Positions 10,790-21,007 of a stretch of DNA of 64,000 bases are shown here, one piece after another. Below the pieces are notes generated by a model. The model had not been told where the DNA came from and searched no databases. It worked only from the letters and a program-made list of their open reading frames with translations. Where the stretch lies: the NCBI RefSeq assembly GCF_000699445.3, contig NC_067200.1, forward strand, positions 14,824,510 through 14,888,509. The letters are read 5' to 3'. The translations under genes and the position numbers were made by a program. The DNA comes from Schistosoma haematobium. Taxonomy: Eukaryota > Platyhelminthes > Trematoda > Strigeidida > Schistosomatidae. The first letter of the stretch is position 1; each line of letters opens with the position of its first letter.

Positions 10790-11510
10790 ATGTATATTTT
10801 TGAATTATGTAATAAACGTTTTAACTAGTAAAATAATGAGTAAAATCTTGATCGAAAAAAAACGAAGAACAATGACTTAGAACGTTGTTAATTAATGGAT
10901 ACTGTGGAAATCAAATTATTGACGTAAGCTCTACAACATAAACTAGTGTCAAAATATAACACAGCTAATCAAGAACAAAATTTATTTGTCTAAGGAAAGT
11001 AATTTACGTAGATCCAAAATATTTACCATAGAAATAAATTTGATTAAATGCCACTTGAAAAAAAAATAGATAATTGTAGAATACAAGCCTTGTATCTAAG
11101 TTACTTATTACTTCATATCTGTGGCAATCATTTCGGCAACACAATGTATAACCTGAAAATATGAATATATTTGGGTTCACTAACTGGAATTGAAGATTCG
11201 CTGCCTCTTCTAGTTGTGTAAAATAATCTAAAAGAATCATTACGTAATCAGTTACCTGTAATGTAATCAAATGACGTTTAATAACACGTACAGGGAAATT
11301 CAACTTATTATACTTAGCTTTGTTAGGGATCTTAAAATGTGAATAAACAGTTGTTGTGTTTAGTATTGGATTATAATGAAATAATTTTTGTTTTAATTTA
11401 TAAGTTAACGTTTTTCACACGTAGTAGTTCATTCTTTAATTTGAACATGGTATCTACTGATTTGAACACCAGGATTATATATCCCAGAAAAGTAATGATT
11501 ATTAGTATTT
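10790..11510. other. A+T-rich stretch without recognisable genes
   Basis: The open frames at 11004-11303 (minus) and 11339-11521 (plus) are A+T-rich and motif-free. I see no repeat shared with the rest of the window. Confidence 0.4.
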
Positions 11511-11515
11511 TCGAT

Positions 11516-11660
11516 GGTTGAGATCATGAGTCAATTGAAGCTAGACCACTATGGAAAACCTGTTGTAAGCAATGGACGGCGGTTTCGTCCTATTTTGTGA
11601 CTCCTCAGCAGTGCACATCCACGATCCCGCCTCGTAGGACTTAGAGTTTAGAGCTTCCAC
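11516..11660 (-). mobile_element. Smalpha-type SINE, head-truncated
   Basis: The minus strand carries the hammerhead region (see 11569-11614) and the tail (TGGTCTAGCTTCAATTGACT), and stops at the end of the tRNA-like head (about 11650). Confidence 0.7.
11569..11614 (-). ncRNA. Hammerhead ribozyme motif, core retained
   Basis: Minus strand: stem I 5' arm GCACTG, core CTGAGGA, a 3-bp stem II closing an AAAATA-like loop, core GAAA, a very short stem III ending CGCCGTC (predicted cleavage after C), and stem I 3' arm CATTGC with one mismatch. The core fits CUGANGA...GAAA...UH. Stem II is shortened and the GGCC of stem III reads CGCC, so activity would be weak at best. Confidence 0.55.
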
Positions 11661-11944
11661 ATAAACAAATTCATGTACATTTAAAAACATTTATATATTT
11701 CTTTTTTATACAGTTCATCAATGTATCTATGTTACATTAATTTACAGCATAAATCAGTGAATAGTAAATGTGTGTAGCACTATAGTTTAATATCAGTGCT
11801 TATTTTCAATTGATCGATATATAATTGTATCATTCTAGTTTGATTTATTAATCAGTTCTATTTTGTATATTATACATCAACAATTGAACTTACAATAAAT
11901 ACAGTATGAGGATTTGTGGAGATTGTAGTAATTTTCCTCGTTGA

Positions 11945-12125
11945 ATTCATGAGTCGATCTAAGCCAGCTCATTGTTGTAGAGGTAAAGTGTTCGCAATCG
12001 AGACCAAAGGTCCTAAGTTTAAGTCCCGAGTGTAGGACCGTGGATGTGGATTGGTAGGGAGTCATGTACTAAGACGAAACAATCGTATTCAATAGTAGTC
12101 TAGCTTAGATCAACTCATGAATTCA
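11945..12125 (+). mobile_element. Smalpha-type SINE, heavily diverged
   Basis: A tRNA-like head (GTCCTAAGTTTAAGTCCCGA at the B-box position), a decayed hammerhead region (GGTAGGGAGTCATGTACTAA, then GACGAAAC) and a tail-like TAGTCTAGCTTAGATCAACT are recognisable in order. The CTGANGA core is lost. Confidence 0.55.
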
Positions 12126-12294
12126 ACCACTAGAATTATTTTTGTCAACTAGAAGAAGAAAGTAAAATTAACTAATTTCTCCAACTTTTTTCTGATTCTA
12201 TTTTCTGCATTGTTTAATGAATGTTAAAAATTCAAAAAAACTGTGTCGCCTATTAGTTGTTGAATAAGATGATATCATTAGCATAGGAGATTTT

Positions 12295-12470
12295 GGATGT
12301 CACGGGGGCGGGATCGTGGACACACACTACTGACGAGTCCCGTACTAGGATGAAACGGCCGTCCAGTGCTTACGACAGGTTTTCCATGGTGGTCTAGCTT
12401 CAACTGACTCGCGATTTCAATTATTGAAATTTTTAAAATCTCCACAAAACCCCTTCTGACAGTTATGTAT
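12295..12470 (+). mobile_element. Smalpha-type SINE, 5'-truncated, ribozyme retained
   Basis: Begins near the end of the tRNA-like head (GGGCGGGATCGTGGACA), includes a largely intact hammerhead (12325-12368), then the tail GGTGGTCTAGCTTCAACTGA and an ATTATTGAAATTT / AAATCTCCACAAAACCCC end. That end also follows the 22.5 kb copy, so it belongs to the element rather than the flank. Confidence 0.75.
12325..12368 (+). ncRNA. Hammerhead ribozyme motif, intact CUGACGA/GAAA core
   Basis: Stem I arms CACTA (12325-12329) and CAGTG (12364-12368) pair except at the innermost position. The core is CTGACGA (12330-12336). Stem II (GTCC/GGAT) has 4 bp including one G-U and a 7-nt loop. The core GAAA is at 12352-12355. 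A very short stem III (CGGCCG) leads to GTC, with predicted cleavage after C12363. Known Smalpha ribozymes have this layout and often act through dimeric forms because stem III is short. Confidence 0.65.
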
Positions 12471-12639
12471 GTACATGTTTTGAATAGTTTGGTTGATATC
12501 ATTATGGTAAAAATGACTTTAGGTGAATTTTCATATATGAGTTAATAACTGTACATGTCATATTCAATCGTATACTGTTATTTGTTTTTTTGTAGTTAAA
12601 TTATCTCCAGGGTATAGTCCTTTCCATAGTTTCAGCATT

Positions 12640-12723
12640 TGATTTTCTACTCGGAGTTGAAGAAGGGAATATTTCACGGGAACTAAGGACGATTAGGAAG
12701 TTGGTGTTTAAGCGTTTAAGTAA

Positions 12724-12730
<7 letters not shown>
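12640..12730 (+). repeat. Short dispersed repeat, copy 2
   Basis: Pairs with 3925-4010 in the same orientation (CTCGGAGTTGAA..., GGTGTTTAAGCGTTTAAG). It runs directly into the (AT)n tract. Confidence 0.45.

Positions 12731-12770
<40 letters not shown>
12728..12770. repeat. (AT)n microsatellite
   Basis: An uninterrupted TATATA... tract of about 42 bp. Confidence 0.95.
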
Positions 12771-12772
<2 letters not shown>

Positions 12773-12774
12773 CC

Positions 12775-13440
12775 ACTAAGTTGATCTAAATAAAGCAAAT
12801 CACTGAAGAAACATCTTGGCCAACAGAAAATTTGTTGTAATTGCAAACCAATATTTAAATGTAATTTTTATCACTAACTAGTGTCAACTGAATGGTCAAA
12901 AGAAAACCAACTGGGCATTGCTCTATTTGAGATTATTATTTTCTATTATTTTTTCCTACCCTTACACTCAAACTTCATCTTGGAAACTATTGACACACAC
13001 TTTGAATACATCGTTTTTTCTATCATATATTATTGTTGGACGAATTTTTCCAGGAAAAAATCAATAAGATTTCCGTAAACAAAATATAGTTCTTCCTATT
13101 CTACTACTACTGATAATAATAATACCATTATTATCAGTACTATTATTAATATACCGCTTGCGTGACCATACTTATATACACAATCACTAAAATGATTTCT
13201 AAGAAAAAAGCCAATAAATGATTCTCATAAAAGCAACATAGAATAAGAATGTCAGTAATTGTAAACAACTTTTTATATTGACTTAAATTACTTGTGAGTA
13301 AATTAAGTAGACAAAATTCTTTGTAATCTTGTTTCATACTAAATGGACAGATGGTGAGTAGTAGTGTTTACTTTTTCATTCAATTTAATCAACTCATCGC
13401 TATACACGATGAGTTTCTGTATTTACACTGTAAACTCCAA
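12775..13440. other. A+T-rich stretch without recognisable genes
   Basis: The open frames at 12881-13078 and 13146-13337 are low-information and A+T-driven. A small palindrome (GATAATAATAATACCATTAT, from 13112) is the only structure I see. Confidence 0.4.
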
Positions 13441-13872
13441 GTTTATGTGTACAGCCCCCAAATACGGCCGACAGTTGGAAGAGTCAGCTCCTCCTCATGA
13501 AATGCTATCACATGGCCACGCGCATAAAACCACTGCCAGGGAAGTCCTACTCACTGACTTCCCGTCGTGAGGGTGTTGTTTGCGAAATTGAGAGGACGAA
13601 AAGCGAATGCCTGGAGCTTTAACCAGGTTGGTGGATATTGAGGATCCACCTAGGGGAGTTGGAAAACACTGATTACAAACCGATGATGCACATAAGCTCC
13701 AGGATCCTAGGGAAACAAATAGTGTCTTATCACTGGCTATCATGGGACTGCATCTCCTGACGTTGCCTTGTGGATTAGATCTTTAGGTTGAAGGCTCCCA
13801 GTGTGGCCTCACAAGTAAACCACCTTCTTCGGTTTGGGCACCGGGACAATATCCCAGCCCTCTTTAATAAGT
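13441..13872 (+). mobile_element. Unclassified retroelement-like repeat, copy 2
   Basis: Aligns with 7826-8300 over almost its whole length. It begins further upstream than copy 3 (GTACAGCCCCCAAATACGGC) and ends near CAATATCCCAGCCCTCTTTA, without the (AAAT)n tail present in copies 1 and 3. Confidence 0.6.
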
Positions 13873-14061
13873 TAATGTTTCATCAGATAGTTCAAAACCT
13901 GTTAAACTTAGTCTTCTTAATAAATTATACTCAAATTTTATTCGTAATTCCAATACTTGACTTAGCAAACAATAAGAACCAAACGGGATTTCATCTGTTT
14001 GTAAATCATTCAAAAATATAATCACCTCAATCGATATCATATCAGAGGGGTTTTGTGGATA

Positions 14062-14272
14062 TTGTAGTAATTTTAATGGTTAAGAACATTAGTCAATTGA
14101 AACTAGACCACCATGGAAAACCTGGAAGCATTAGATGGTCATTTCGTCCTATTGTGGGACTCCTCAGTAGTGCGCATCTATGACCCAAGACCTATCAGTC
14201 TCGCGCGCGAGCGTTTAACCTCTAGACCAATGAGCCAACCGGTATCCAATGGTGTGAATGTCTAACTTCAAC
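14062..14272 (-). mobile_element. Smalpha-type SINE, near full length
   Basis: On the minus strand a tRNA-like head (TGGTCTAGAGGTTAAACGCT, GAGACTGATAGGTCTTGGGT) leads to a hammerhead region (14128-14173) and the tail. About 15 bp normally between the B box and ATCGTGG are missing. Confidence 0.7.
14128..14173 (-). ncRNA. Hammerhead ribozyme motif, AUC cleavage triplet
   Basis: Minus strand: stem I arms GCACTA and TAATGC (one mismatch), core CTGAGGA, perfect 4-bp stem II GTCC/GGAC with a CACAATA loop, core GAAA, then TGACCATC in place of the usual CGGCCGTC. The cleavage triplet is ATC, which still fits the NUH rule, but stem III pairing is lost. Confidence 0.45.
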
Positions 14273-14274
14273 CA

Positions 14275-15105
14275 ATCCTTTGAAATTTGTTTACAATTTC
14301 TTTGTCGTCAATTGAAATTCAGTTTAAAGCTACGATAGTAAATGATAGACATTTTTTTAAAAATTAATGGTTTGTTTTCTTTTAACAAAGAAATAAAGAA
14401 TTTATGATCGATTAACCAAAGTTCTTTGTCATTTTAGTTGTCTAGGTCACTAGTATTTTACATTATCTATTTAAGTCAATACTCAAAAACTCATTGTATA
14501 AAATGAGTCCTAATCATAGGTTTGTTTATTAAAGATACCCATTGTGAAAAATTAGAAGAATTCTTTTCATTTAGATCGTTGTGGTTTTAATGTTTTATGA
14601 TGAAGTCTATTTATTCACATTTGACCTTCTATTTCCAATGTTGAACTATGGATAAGGCTTTTGTTATCGTATTTTTTATTATTATTCTTACTACTATCAG
14701 TATACCGGTCTTCCTACTATCAACTTGTACTTTTACATCTTATGTGAGGTCACCTATTCTATTTCATTGTGATTATAGACTCAAATTGCCGTGATTAGTT
14801 TAACGTTTTCGTATAACTATTCATGTTTATTAGAGTAAATGCTGATGACGATCTAATTGTGAACAATTGGTGGCTTATAGGTTTGTTTATTTGTATGTTT
14901 TACATATGAAAATGTTAAGATTAAAAGTTTTTAGTATCTTGCACACATTTACTTTCTTAAATAGTTTTAAATGGAATCAATTCGATTAGCAATGAATTGT
15001 CCAGTGTTATTGAATAAACAAGCAGAAAACAGGTAACAGGATAATATGAAATTATTTCATTAAGTAGTTTCTTATTAACTGCTTACAACGAAAGTAAAAA
15101 TACTA
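14275..15105. other. A+T-rich stretch without recognisable genes
   Basis: No open frame longer than about 60 codons and no repeat I can match elsewhere in the window. Confidence 0.4.
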
Positions 15106-15107
15106 TT

Positions 15108-15220
15108 GAAAGGGTTTTTGTAGATATTATAGTAATTTTAATAGTTGAGATGATGAGTCAATTGAAGCTAGACCATCATAGAAAACCTAGAAGCATTGGA
15201 CAGCTCAATTTCGTGGATTG
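15108..15220 (-). mobile_element. Smalpha-type SINE, 3' fragment
   Basis: Only the tail (TGGTCTAGCTTCAATTGACT on the minus strand) and the start of the region upstream (CTGTCCAATGCTTCTAGG) remain. The hammerhead core and tRNA head are gone. Confidence 0.6.
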
Positions 15221-15375
15221 TTCTTAAAAAAAAATACGGACTATGTATTTTACATTATAATATCAGGAATGTTCTCATCAACGGAGATTAATAAAAGGAG
15301 AATGTTAAGTCTTAAAAGTGATAATTATATGTGACCTAATGTGAACAATCGACCATTTTATCATTATTATTATTA

Positions 15376-15507
15376 CGAACTAAAGTATTTCCAAGTGTGT
15401 TCGTTGTTCTGTAATATGCTTTAATTCTGTATTGTTTTGAAATTCTTTGGAGCTCTTTTGTTGTACCATGGCGGTATAGTAAAACTGAAGTACCAATCCA
15501 TGGTATA
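15376..15507. repeat. Inverted repeat, left arm
   Basis: About 130 bp, reverse-complementary to 15962-16092 with scattered mismatches. Both include CATGGTACAACAAAAGA and GAATTAAAG as read on one strand or the other. It corresponds to the RT-endonuclease linker of the element. Confidence 0.85.
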
Positions 15508-15960
15508 TCACTCTAATCATTATTAAGCAGTGAAACATCTTGCACTTCTAATAATAAGGATTTCATGATTAGACCAAACGGTTAAAAAAAACATCTGTCA
15601 GAAAGAATATTATCGTTCTCTAGTAAACCACTAATGAATTCTAAGCATTTATCAATAGGAATACTAGTGTATAATGAAACAACATCATACCTTACCATGA
15701 CTTTATTCTTTTCGATAATTAATTCCGATACTTTATATTTAAGGTCATAGGAATTTTTAATTATATTGTGTAAGTTGTAGTGCCTTTAATATGGTGCTCA
15801 GGTATTTCGATAATTCATGTGTTGGTGTGTTCGTGAAGTTTACTATAGGTTTTAGAGGGATGTCCGGTTTATGAATTTTAAGTAAATCATAAAACCGTGA
15901 AGTATTGCATGATATGGTATAGACGAGACGTTTCACTGCCTAATAATAATTAGGATGAAA
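15505..15960 (-). pseudogene. Penelope-like reverse transcriptase fragment
   Basis: On the minus strand, near 15899-15833, the translation reads FYDLLKIHKPDIPLKPIVNF, the conserved early RT block of Penelope-like elements (family form K-x-HKP-x-x-PLRPIV). Near 15705-15655, in a shifted frame, it reads VRYDVVSLYTSIPID, which is RT motif A with its catalytic Asp. A frameshift near 15770 separates the two. Motif C and the thumb are missing because the sequence passes directly into the linker repeat. It cannot make an active polymerase. Confidence 0.8.
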
Positions 15961-15961
15961 T

Positions 15962-16092
15962 ACCATGGATTGTACTTCAGTTTTACCATAACGCCATGGT
16001 ACAACAAAAGAACTCCAGAGAATTTGAAAACAAAACAGAATTAAAGTATATTACAAAACAACGAACATACTTCGAAATACTTTAGTTCGCCT
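15962..16092. repeat. Inverted repeat, right arm
   Basis: Partner of 15376-15507. In this orientation it precedes and runs into the endonuclease frame. Confidence 0.85.
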
Positions 16093-16113
16093 AAAAGAAA
16101 AAAAATCCTCTTT

Positions 16114-16479
16114 ATGTCAACACAGAACTGCGTCTACAAGTTAGGTTGTGTCGATTGTGATGCCTTCTATATTGGAGGGTCATCTCACGAAATCCTGATT
16201 CGAGCCAAAGAACATCTTAAGTATACAAAGAGATCACCTAATAATCCCGTAGAACTGAATAGACTTCAAATTAAATCGGTAATAGCAGTTCACGGCATTT
16301 TCAACAACCACCAAATCGATTTCAAAAGCATCAAAATATTACAAAAAGGTTTTTCCAATTACAAAGAAAGGAGAGTAGTTGAAGCTTTCCATATAATGCT
16401 TAACCCTACTGCTCTCATTAGAAAAGAAGGTTTCACAATACATCCGACTTGGACTATCTATCCAAACTGCCATGTTTGA
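16114..16479 (+). CDS. GIY-YIG endonuclease domain of Penelope-like element (partial ORF2)
   Basis: A 121-residue open frame, the longest motif-bearing one in the window. It holds NCVYKLGCVDCDAFYIGG (the family's C-x2-C before YIG, residues 6-22), R30, the EH pair at 33-34, and the catalytic-Glu region RRVVEAFHI with E90. In Penelope-like elements this domain nicks target DNA to prime reverse transcription. The ATG is internal to what would be a longer RT-endonuclease polyprotein, so it marks only where the frame opens. Catalytic residues look intact, but no intact RT is attached. The same subfamily recurs, broken, at 23.1-23.4 kb. Confidence 0.75.
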   Translation: MSTQNCVYKLGCVDCDAFYIGGSSHEILIRAKEHLKYTKRSPNNPVELNRLQIKSVIAVHGIFNNHQIDFKSIKILQKGFSNYKERRVVEAFHIMLNPTALIRKEGFTIHPTWTIYPNCHV

Positions 16480-16819
16480 TATTAATTATTCACATTTCAC
16501 ATTATTGTCTTGCATACAGATTAAGCTCTATCCTTTCTCAAAACAAAGGTCACACTTTTTCATCGCTAACCTTGCACACATATACACACACAAATTTGCA
16601 TACATGTCGCTTATAAATCACCTTGACCGTAATGGTATGACGTTGATTTGTTCAGACCTGTTTTTTGATTGGCCGTGCCTAACATTCTTGATGTGTTCCT
16701 CTGTACTATTAAAAGTTGGATTAATTTAGTATTGGTTAATTGTTTCCTGAAGAAGTTGCTTACACCAGATCACGAAACGTCAGAAAATGTAATTTTTCTA
16801 CTCATTAGTATATTACACG

Positions 16820-17460
16820 AATGTTGATTTATTCATAATAATCTGGCCAATGCTCAATTTATTCGAATTTTTCAACTCAAACTTTGGTAATGATCCTCCT
16901 GAATAGTGATTCAAATTAACACATTCTCATACGAAAATCAGTGAAGACCAAATGGAAGGCAAAATCGAAATTCCCGAGATAAATTGATAGATTTCTAGAA
17001 TTGTTGTACAAATTGGGAGATCAATCTCATCACTGGGTGTTGTAAATTTGTAATTTCAATTAGTGATATGTAACTTCCATTAGTTCTGAAAGTTATTTGT
17101 TGAACCAGTCATTCAAGTCTAACCTCCCTTCAACCGAAATTGAGTAGGTAAAATGATTGGAATGCATCAGAGAACATCAACCGAATCTGTCGACAAATGA
17201 TATTAGATCCAGTAGTTATCATGCTTATTACTACAGACGTGAATGTTAAGTTAAATAATAAGTACAAGTGATCTATAAAATATGTGAATTTCAAGTAGAC
17301 TTAAGATAAACTTAACAATATCTTTGTTATTAGAAATAATTTTATTAATATATCTGTGATATACTGACGAAGTATAACATTTGCATATTAGAAATCATTA
17401 AGAAATGCGTTTGTTGCATGGATTCAATATGCCTTTTCTAACATGCACTTTGTAATCATT
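16820..17460. other. A+T-rich stretch without recognisable genes
   Basis: Nothing recognisable on either strand. Confidence 0.4.
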
Positions 17461-17462
17461 AG

Positions 17463-17562
17463 TTATTTCAATAATTGAGATCATGAGTCAATTGAAGCTA
17501 GGCCACTATGGAAAACCTAGACGCACTGGACAGCCGTTTTTCATTTTATTGTGGGACTATAT
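17463..17562 (-). mobile_element. Smalpha-type SINE, 3' fragment
   Basis: Tail plus part of the hammerhead region on the minus strand. CCCACAATAAAATGAAAAAC stands where stem II and GAAAC belong, and the CTGANGA half is cut off at the right. Confidence 0.6.
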
Positions 17563-17754
17563 TCTTCTTTGGTCAACTTTGAACAGTCTGAATATTTCAA
17601 TTGGTTTGTTTCTGTTTCTATGATCGTCCTGATCACATTTCATTTCAATTTCAGCGTTTTATTTTATCATGCTCAATCATCCGTTCTCAATGATAATTTC
17701 ACTTTTGATGAATACTTAAGCCTAGAACAATTAGTCTCTTTGATAAATTACGAT

Positions 17755-18150
17755 AATGCAATGAGAAGATGAAGTTTAGTGTGATATATTTGCGCAATAC
17801 ATTTCGAACAATCTGATCACACATTATATACTTGTTAAGAACATTTATAATATGAAAATTATAAGGTCAACTAGACAGGTTAAGGGTAAGTCATAACAAA
17901 GGAAAAATATTAAAGTACACAAAAAGCAAATGTGATTACCACTCTGGATAATAAATCAGTATTACCAGGGTAGGTTAAGTGTAAGGACAAATTGTTTTTG
18001 AACACATTAAGGAGGTTTCAATTTCCGTATAGCCAATGCTTCAATTAACCTTAGTATATGTCCTTGAATGCTTTTGTACAACACAACAAATGCTGATTTG
18101 ATGTCAACCTTATGACCCGTCTCAATCAAATACTTAAGGCATTAACAACC
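17755..18150 (-). pseudogene. Penelope-like element, endonuclease C-terminus and 3' end, copy 1
   Basis: From about 18145 to 17970 the minus strand reads a GIY-YIG C-terminal half: KYLIETGHKVD, SAFVVLYKSIQGHILRLIEA and QKQFVLTLNLPW, with an in-frame stop after KLKPP. A noncoding 3' end follows to about 17755. It matches 18476-18858 over its whole length. Confidence 0.75.
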
Positions 18151-18475
18151 AAACGATTATTAGTTTCCATGTTTGTTTTTAAAAAAAAGATTTTTTAAAT
18201 ACTTTTATTTATCCTACCTCCCTGTCACCATGTCTAACAGAAGTTTATTATCAGTATTATTATCATCCTGTTATAATAAGTATATATATTTGCGATTTTA
18301 AAAATGAATTCGCCAAAAAGGGAACTCTTGACTGAACCAATCTTTCTTATCTAATGTCTTAATGGGTGTATTCCGTTTACTATTTGATATATATCATACA
18401 ACAACTTATGTGGTCGAGTTAATCTTTTAATTCAGTTTTCATAACCACGACCTACTTATTCTATAAGATTCGTTA

Positions 18476-18858
18476 GTGTAGTGAGAAGGCGAAGATTATC
18501 AGAACTATGTGGTGATATATATTATCGAAATATATTATATACTTGTTAAGAACCTTTATATTATAAAAATAAAAGGTCAACTAAACTAGAAATGGAGGGT
18601 AAGATGAGATAAGGGTAATAACGAAATAATGTGAAAACAATTTGAAACCTCATCATTCTGAATAATAAGCTAATATTACCAGGGTAAGTTTAATTTGAGT
18701 ACAAACTGCTTTTGAACACATATAGGGGGTTTGAGTTTTCGTACGGTTAAGGCTTCAATAAACCTTAGTATATGCCCTTTTACACTTTTGTACAACACTA
18801 CAAATGCCGAGTTAAGATCAATCTTATGACCTGTTTCATTTATGTGTTTGGCAATATT
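18476..18858 (-). pseudogene. Penelope-like element, endonuclease C-terminus and 3' end, copy 2
   Basis: Same subfamily and orientation as the previous copy. It reads AKHINETGHKIDLN, SAFVVLYKSVKGHILRFIEA and KLKPPICVQKQFVLKLNLPW, then a stop and 3' UTR. Coding is intact over the retained stretch, whereas copy 1 has a stop. The two copies are about 330 bp apart and diverged, so they may be separate insertions or an old tandem pair. Confidence 0.75.
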
Positions 18859-19071
18859 CTATAAATCTTGTTACATTATGTCTATATTGAGAATCTTCGT
18901 ATTGGATAGATATATGTAAATCAAGACAAAATTCAGTCCACAATATTCAAAATGAGGTTATTCAAATAATGATAATAATCATAGTAAAATTCATTTCTCA
19001 ATTTTAAATTGACATAAACCAGTTTAAAACTATATACCAATATGACTTTTCAAGCTAATGAATAAATCTTA

Positions 19072-19340
19072 TGAAATTGAGAGGACGAAAAGAGAATGTC
19101 CGGTGCATTAACCGGGTTGATGGACACAGAGAGTCTACACTTAGGGGAGTTGGAAAACACCGACTCCAAACCATTGGTGCACAGGGGCTCCAGTATCCTG
19201 AAGGAACAAATGATATATGAACCAATAATTGGTCACTGGCTACTATGGGACTGCATCTCCTGACGTTGCTTCACTGCCTTATGGTGCCTCCTTGTACCAA
19301 TGTTTATATGTTTCAATAAATAAATAAATAAATAAATGAT
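19072..19340 (+). mobile_element. Unclassified retroelement-like repeat, copy 3, 5'-truncated
   Basis: Starts at AAATTGAGAGGACGAAAAGA, inside the sequence of copies 1 and 2, and carries a (AAAT)n tail at 19313-19338. A shorter 5' end with a retained tail is the pattern of target-primed reverse transcription. A segment before the tail is deleted relative to copy 1. Confidence 0.6.
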
Positions 19341-21000
19341 ATTTGGTCATGGATAATCCATACTTACATAGGTATACAACATAGAATTTTATTATAAAAA
19401 CAAAGTCATCTAACTTGGTAACAGAAAGGATTGAATCGTGATATGTCCGATATTATATCCAACATAAATGTTAAATAATTTACTATCTGAAATTTCGTTT
19501 TATTATGTAAGGTGAAAAAAAAACCCCAACCAACCAACCAAACAAACAATAACTGTCTTTCTAATGTCTTTTAAAGCTGACTATCTATTGCTGATTGGTT
19601 TTTATTCAAGGTCAGTAATAATAATGACTTGTTTAATATCCAATCCTATTAGTTAATATATAAGGTTATTGTTACATTATTGAACATGAAATTTAATGAT
19701 AACAATTTGATTGCACATAATGAATGAACTTGAAACTTTAGTTTCATGAATCAAATTATTTATAATGTGAACTTTTAATTATTTCATTGTTTAATTTATT
19801 TTAATAAAATAAAGATCTTTGTATTTCAAATGGTGGGAAATTGTCAAAGTACTATTCTGATTGAACTAAAAGATATCACTGTCAATTAGATGAAATAGAC
19901 TATCAAGTTATCGTGATAATTCGATAATTACATTTCAATAATAATGTAGGGTCAGTGAAATATCACTAAGCCCTAGCCAAATCATCCGGCGGTTGGGTTA
20001 CTGAATATCGAACTGATCATCGATCCTCGTCGAAGTCAAGGACGACCAATGCGCATCAGTTAATCGTACGCCATGGACTGGCCCATACGGTGGTGGTCTT
20101 ACTTTCGCTTGTATCTGCTTTAACTAATATATTTCTGTAATAACGTCTTCTGTGTTGTACAGTCTTCAAAGCATCTATAGTACCTTGATACGTCAATGGG
20201 GTAGTCCATATAAGGTGCTGACTATGAGGTGTGATTTCGACGTTAGCTGGCTCGTCACACCATTCCCGTCTAACTTGAATAATCCTCCAATCATTCGACA
20301 TAGATCATCTACGTTGGTGATCTACAGTAATTCTTCCATGTACATTTTTTGCCGAGTAGATTATTGTTTTACACAATATACAAGAGTTTCTAGATGACAA
20401 TTGAAGTTATTGATTGCAGAGAGTGACCATAATTTAGTTTAGACTTATTTAACTTGAAATAGATCCATGACAATGTAACAGATTAAGTATCTCTGAGCAT
20501 ATTTCACAATAGCTTAGACTAAAAAGGAAAAATATTTTTAACCATGCTACTTTCTTGACGGTGAACCTGATATTGACGTCTCAAATACTTTCATATTAAT
20601 TAATAAACGATCGAAGTCAAATTTGCTATCTTTTGCTGAAGCGGTTTATATGAAAAGATTAAAAAGATTCAATATCACTTTTGCTTTGTTATGATGACTT
20701 TATTTACATACATTTGTTACACTTTTTTTCCTATGACACTAATTGTAGTTTTATACTACATATCTCATTTGTACTCAGCTATTTTATGTTTTGATGGAGT
20801 TTTGTTCACTGAGCTGGAAGGTTCGATCGTAGAGCTTTCACTGTTCTTCTGAACGACATCATCTGTATAAAGTTTAGGTAATAACTTCATATAATATACA
20901 ACCATAAAATTGATCTTTAATTTCATCTTTAAAGAATTTGGATTCTATGCTCTTAGTTTTCATTATCCGAAATGTCCACATTAAACGTCACTTTTAGCTT
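19341..21000. other. Long stretch without recognisable genes; G/C-richer patch at 19.98-20.35 kb
   Basis: Most is A+T-rich and featureless. Positions about 19980-20350 are distinctly richer in G+C and hold overlapping open frames on both strands (20056-20301 minus, 20152-20397 plus). The minus frame, with RREWCDEPANVEITPHSQHL, looks more protein-like in composition, but I do not recognise it. It could be an exon or transposon fragment. Confidence 0.35.
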
Positions 21001-21007
21001 TTTTCAT

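Larger units (their letters stand above)
15376..16815. mobile_element. Rearranged Penelope-like element with inverted partial copy
   Basis: Two pieces of one Penelope-like family lie in opposite orientation. On the minus strand, 15960 down to about 15505 encodes RT fingers/palm remnants. The inter-domain linker appears twice as an inverted repeat, at 15376-15507 and 15962-16092. The right copy leads on the + strand into the GIY-YIG endonuclease (16114-16479) and a likely 3' untranslated region up to about 16815. Penelope-like elements often insert as partially inverted or tandem copies, so this fits one insertion event, though later rearrangement is possible. Confidence 0.8.

Noticed and set aside
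16749..16795. Hammerhead-like string CTGAAGA ... GAAACGTC after the Penelope-like endonuclease
   Set aside because: The two core strings are present, but I find no base pairing for stem II between them and no convincing stem I. It is better treated as the element's 3' untranslated region.
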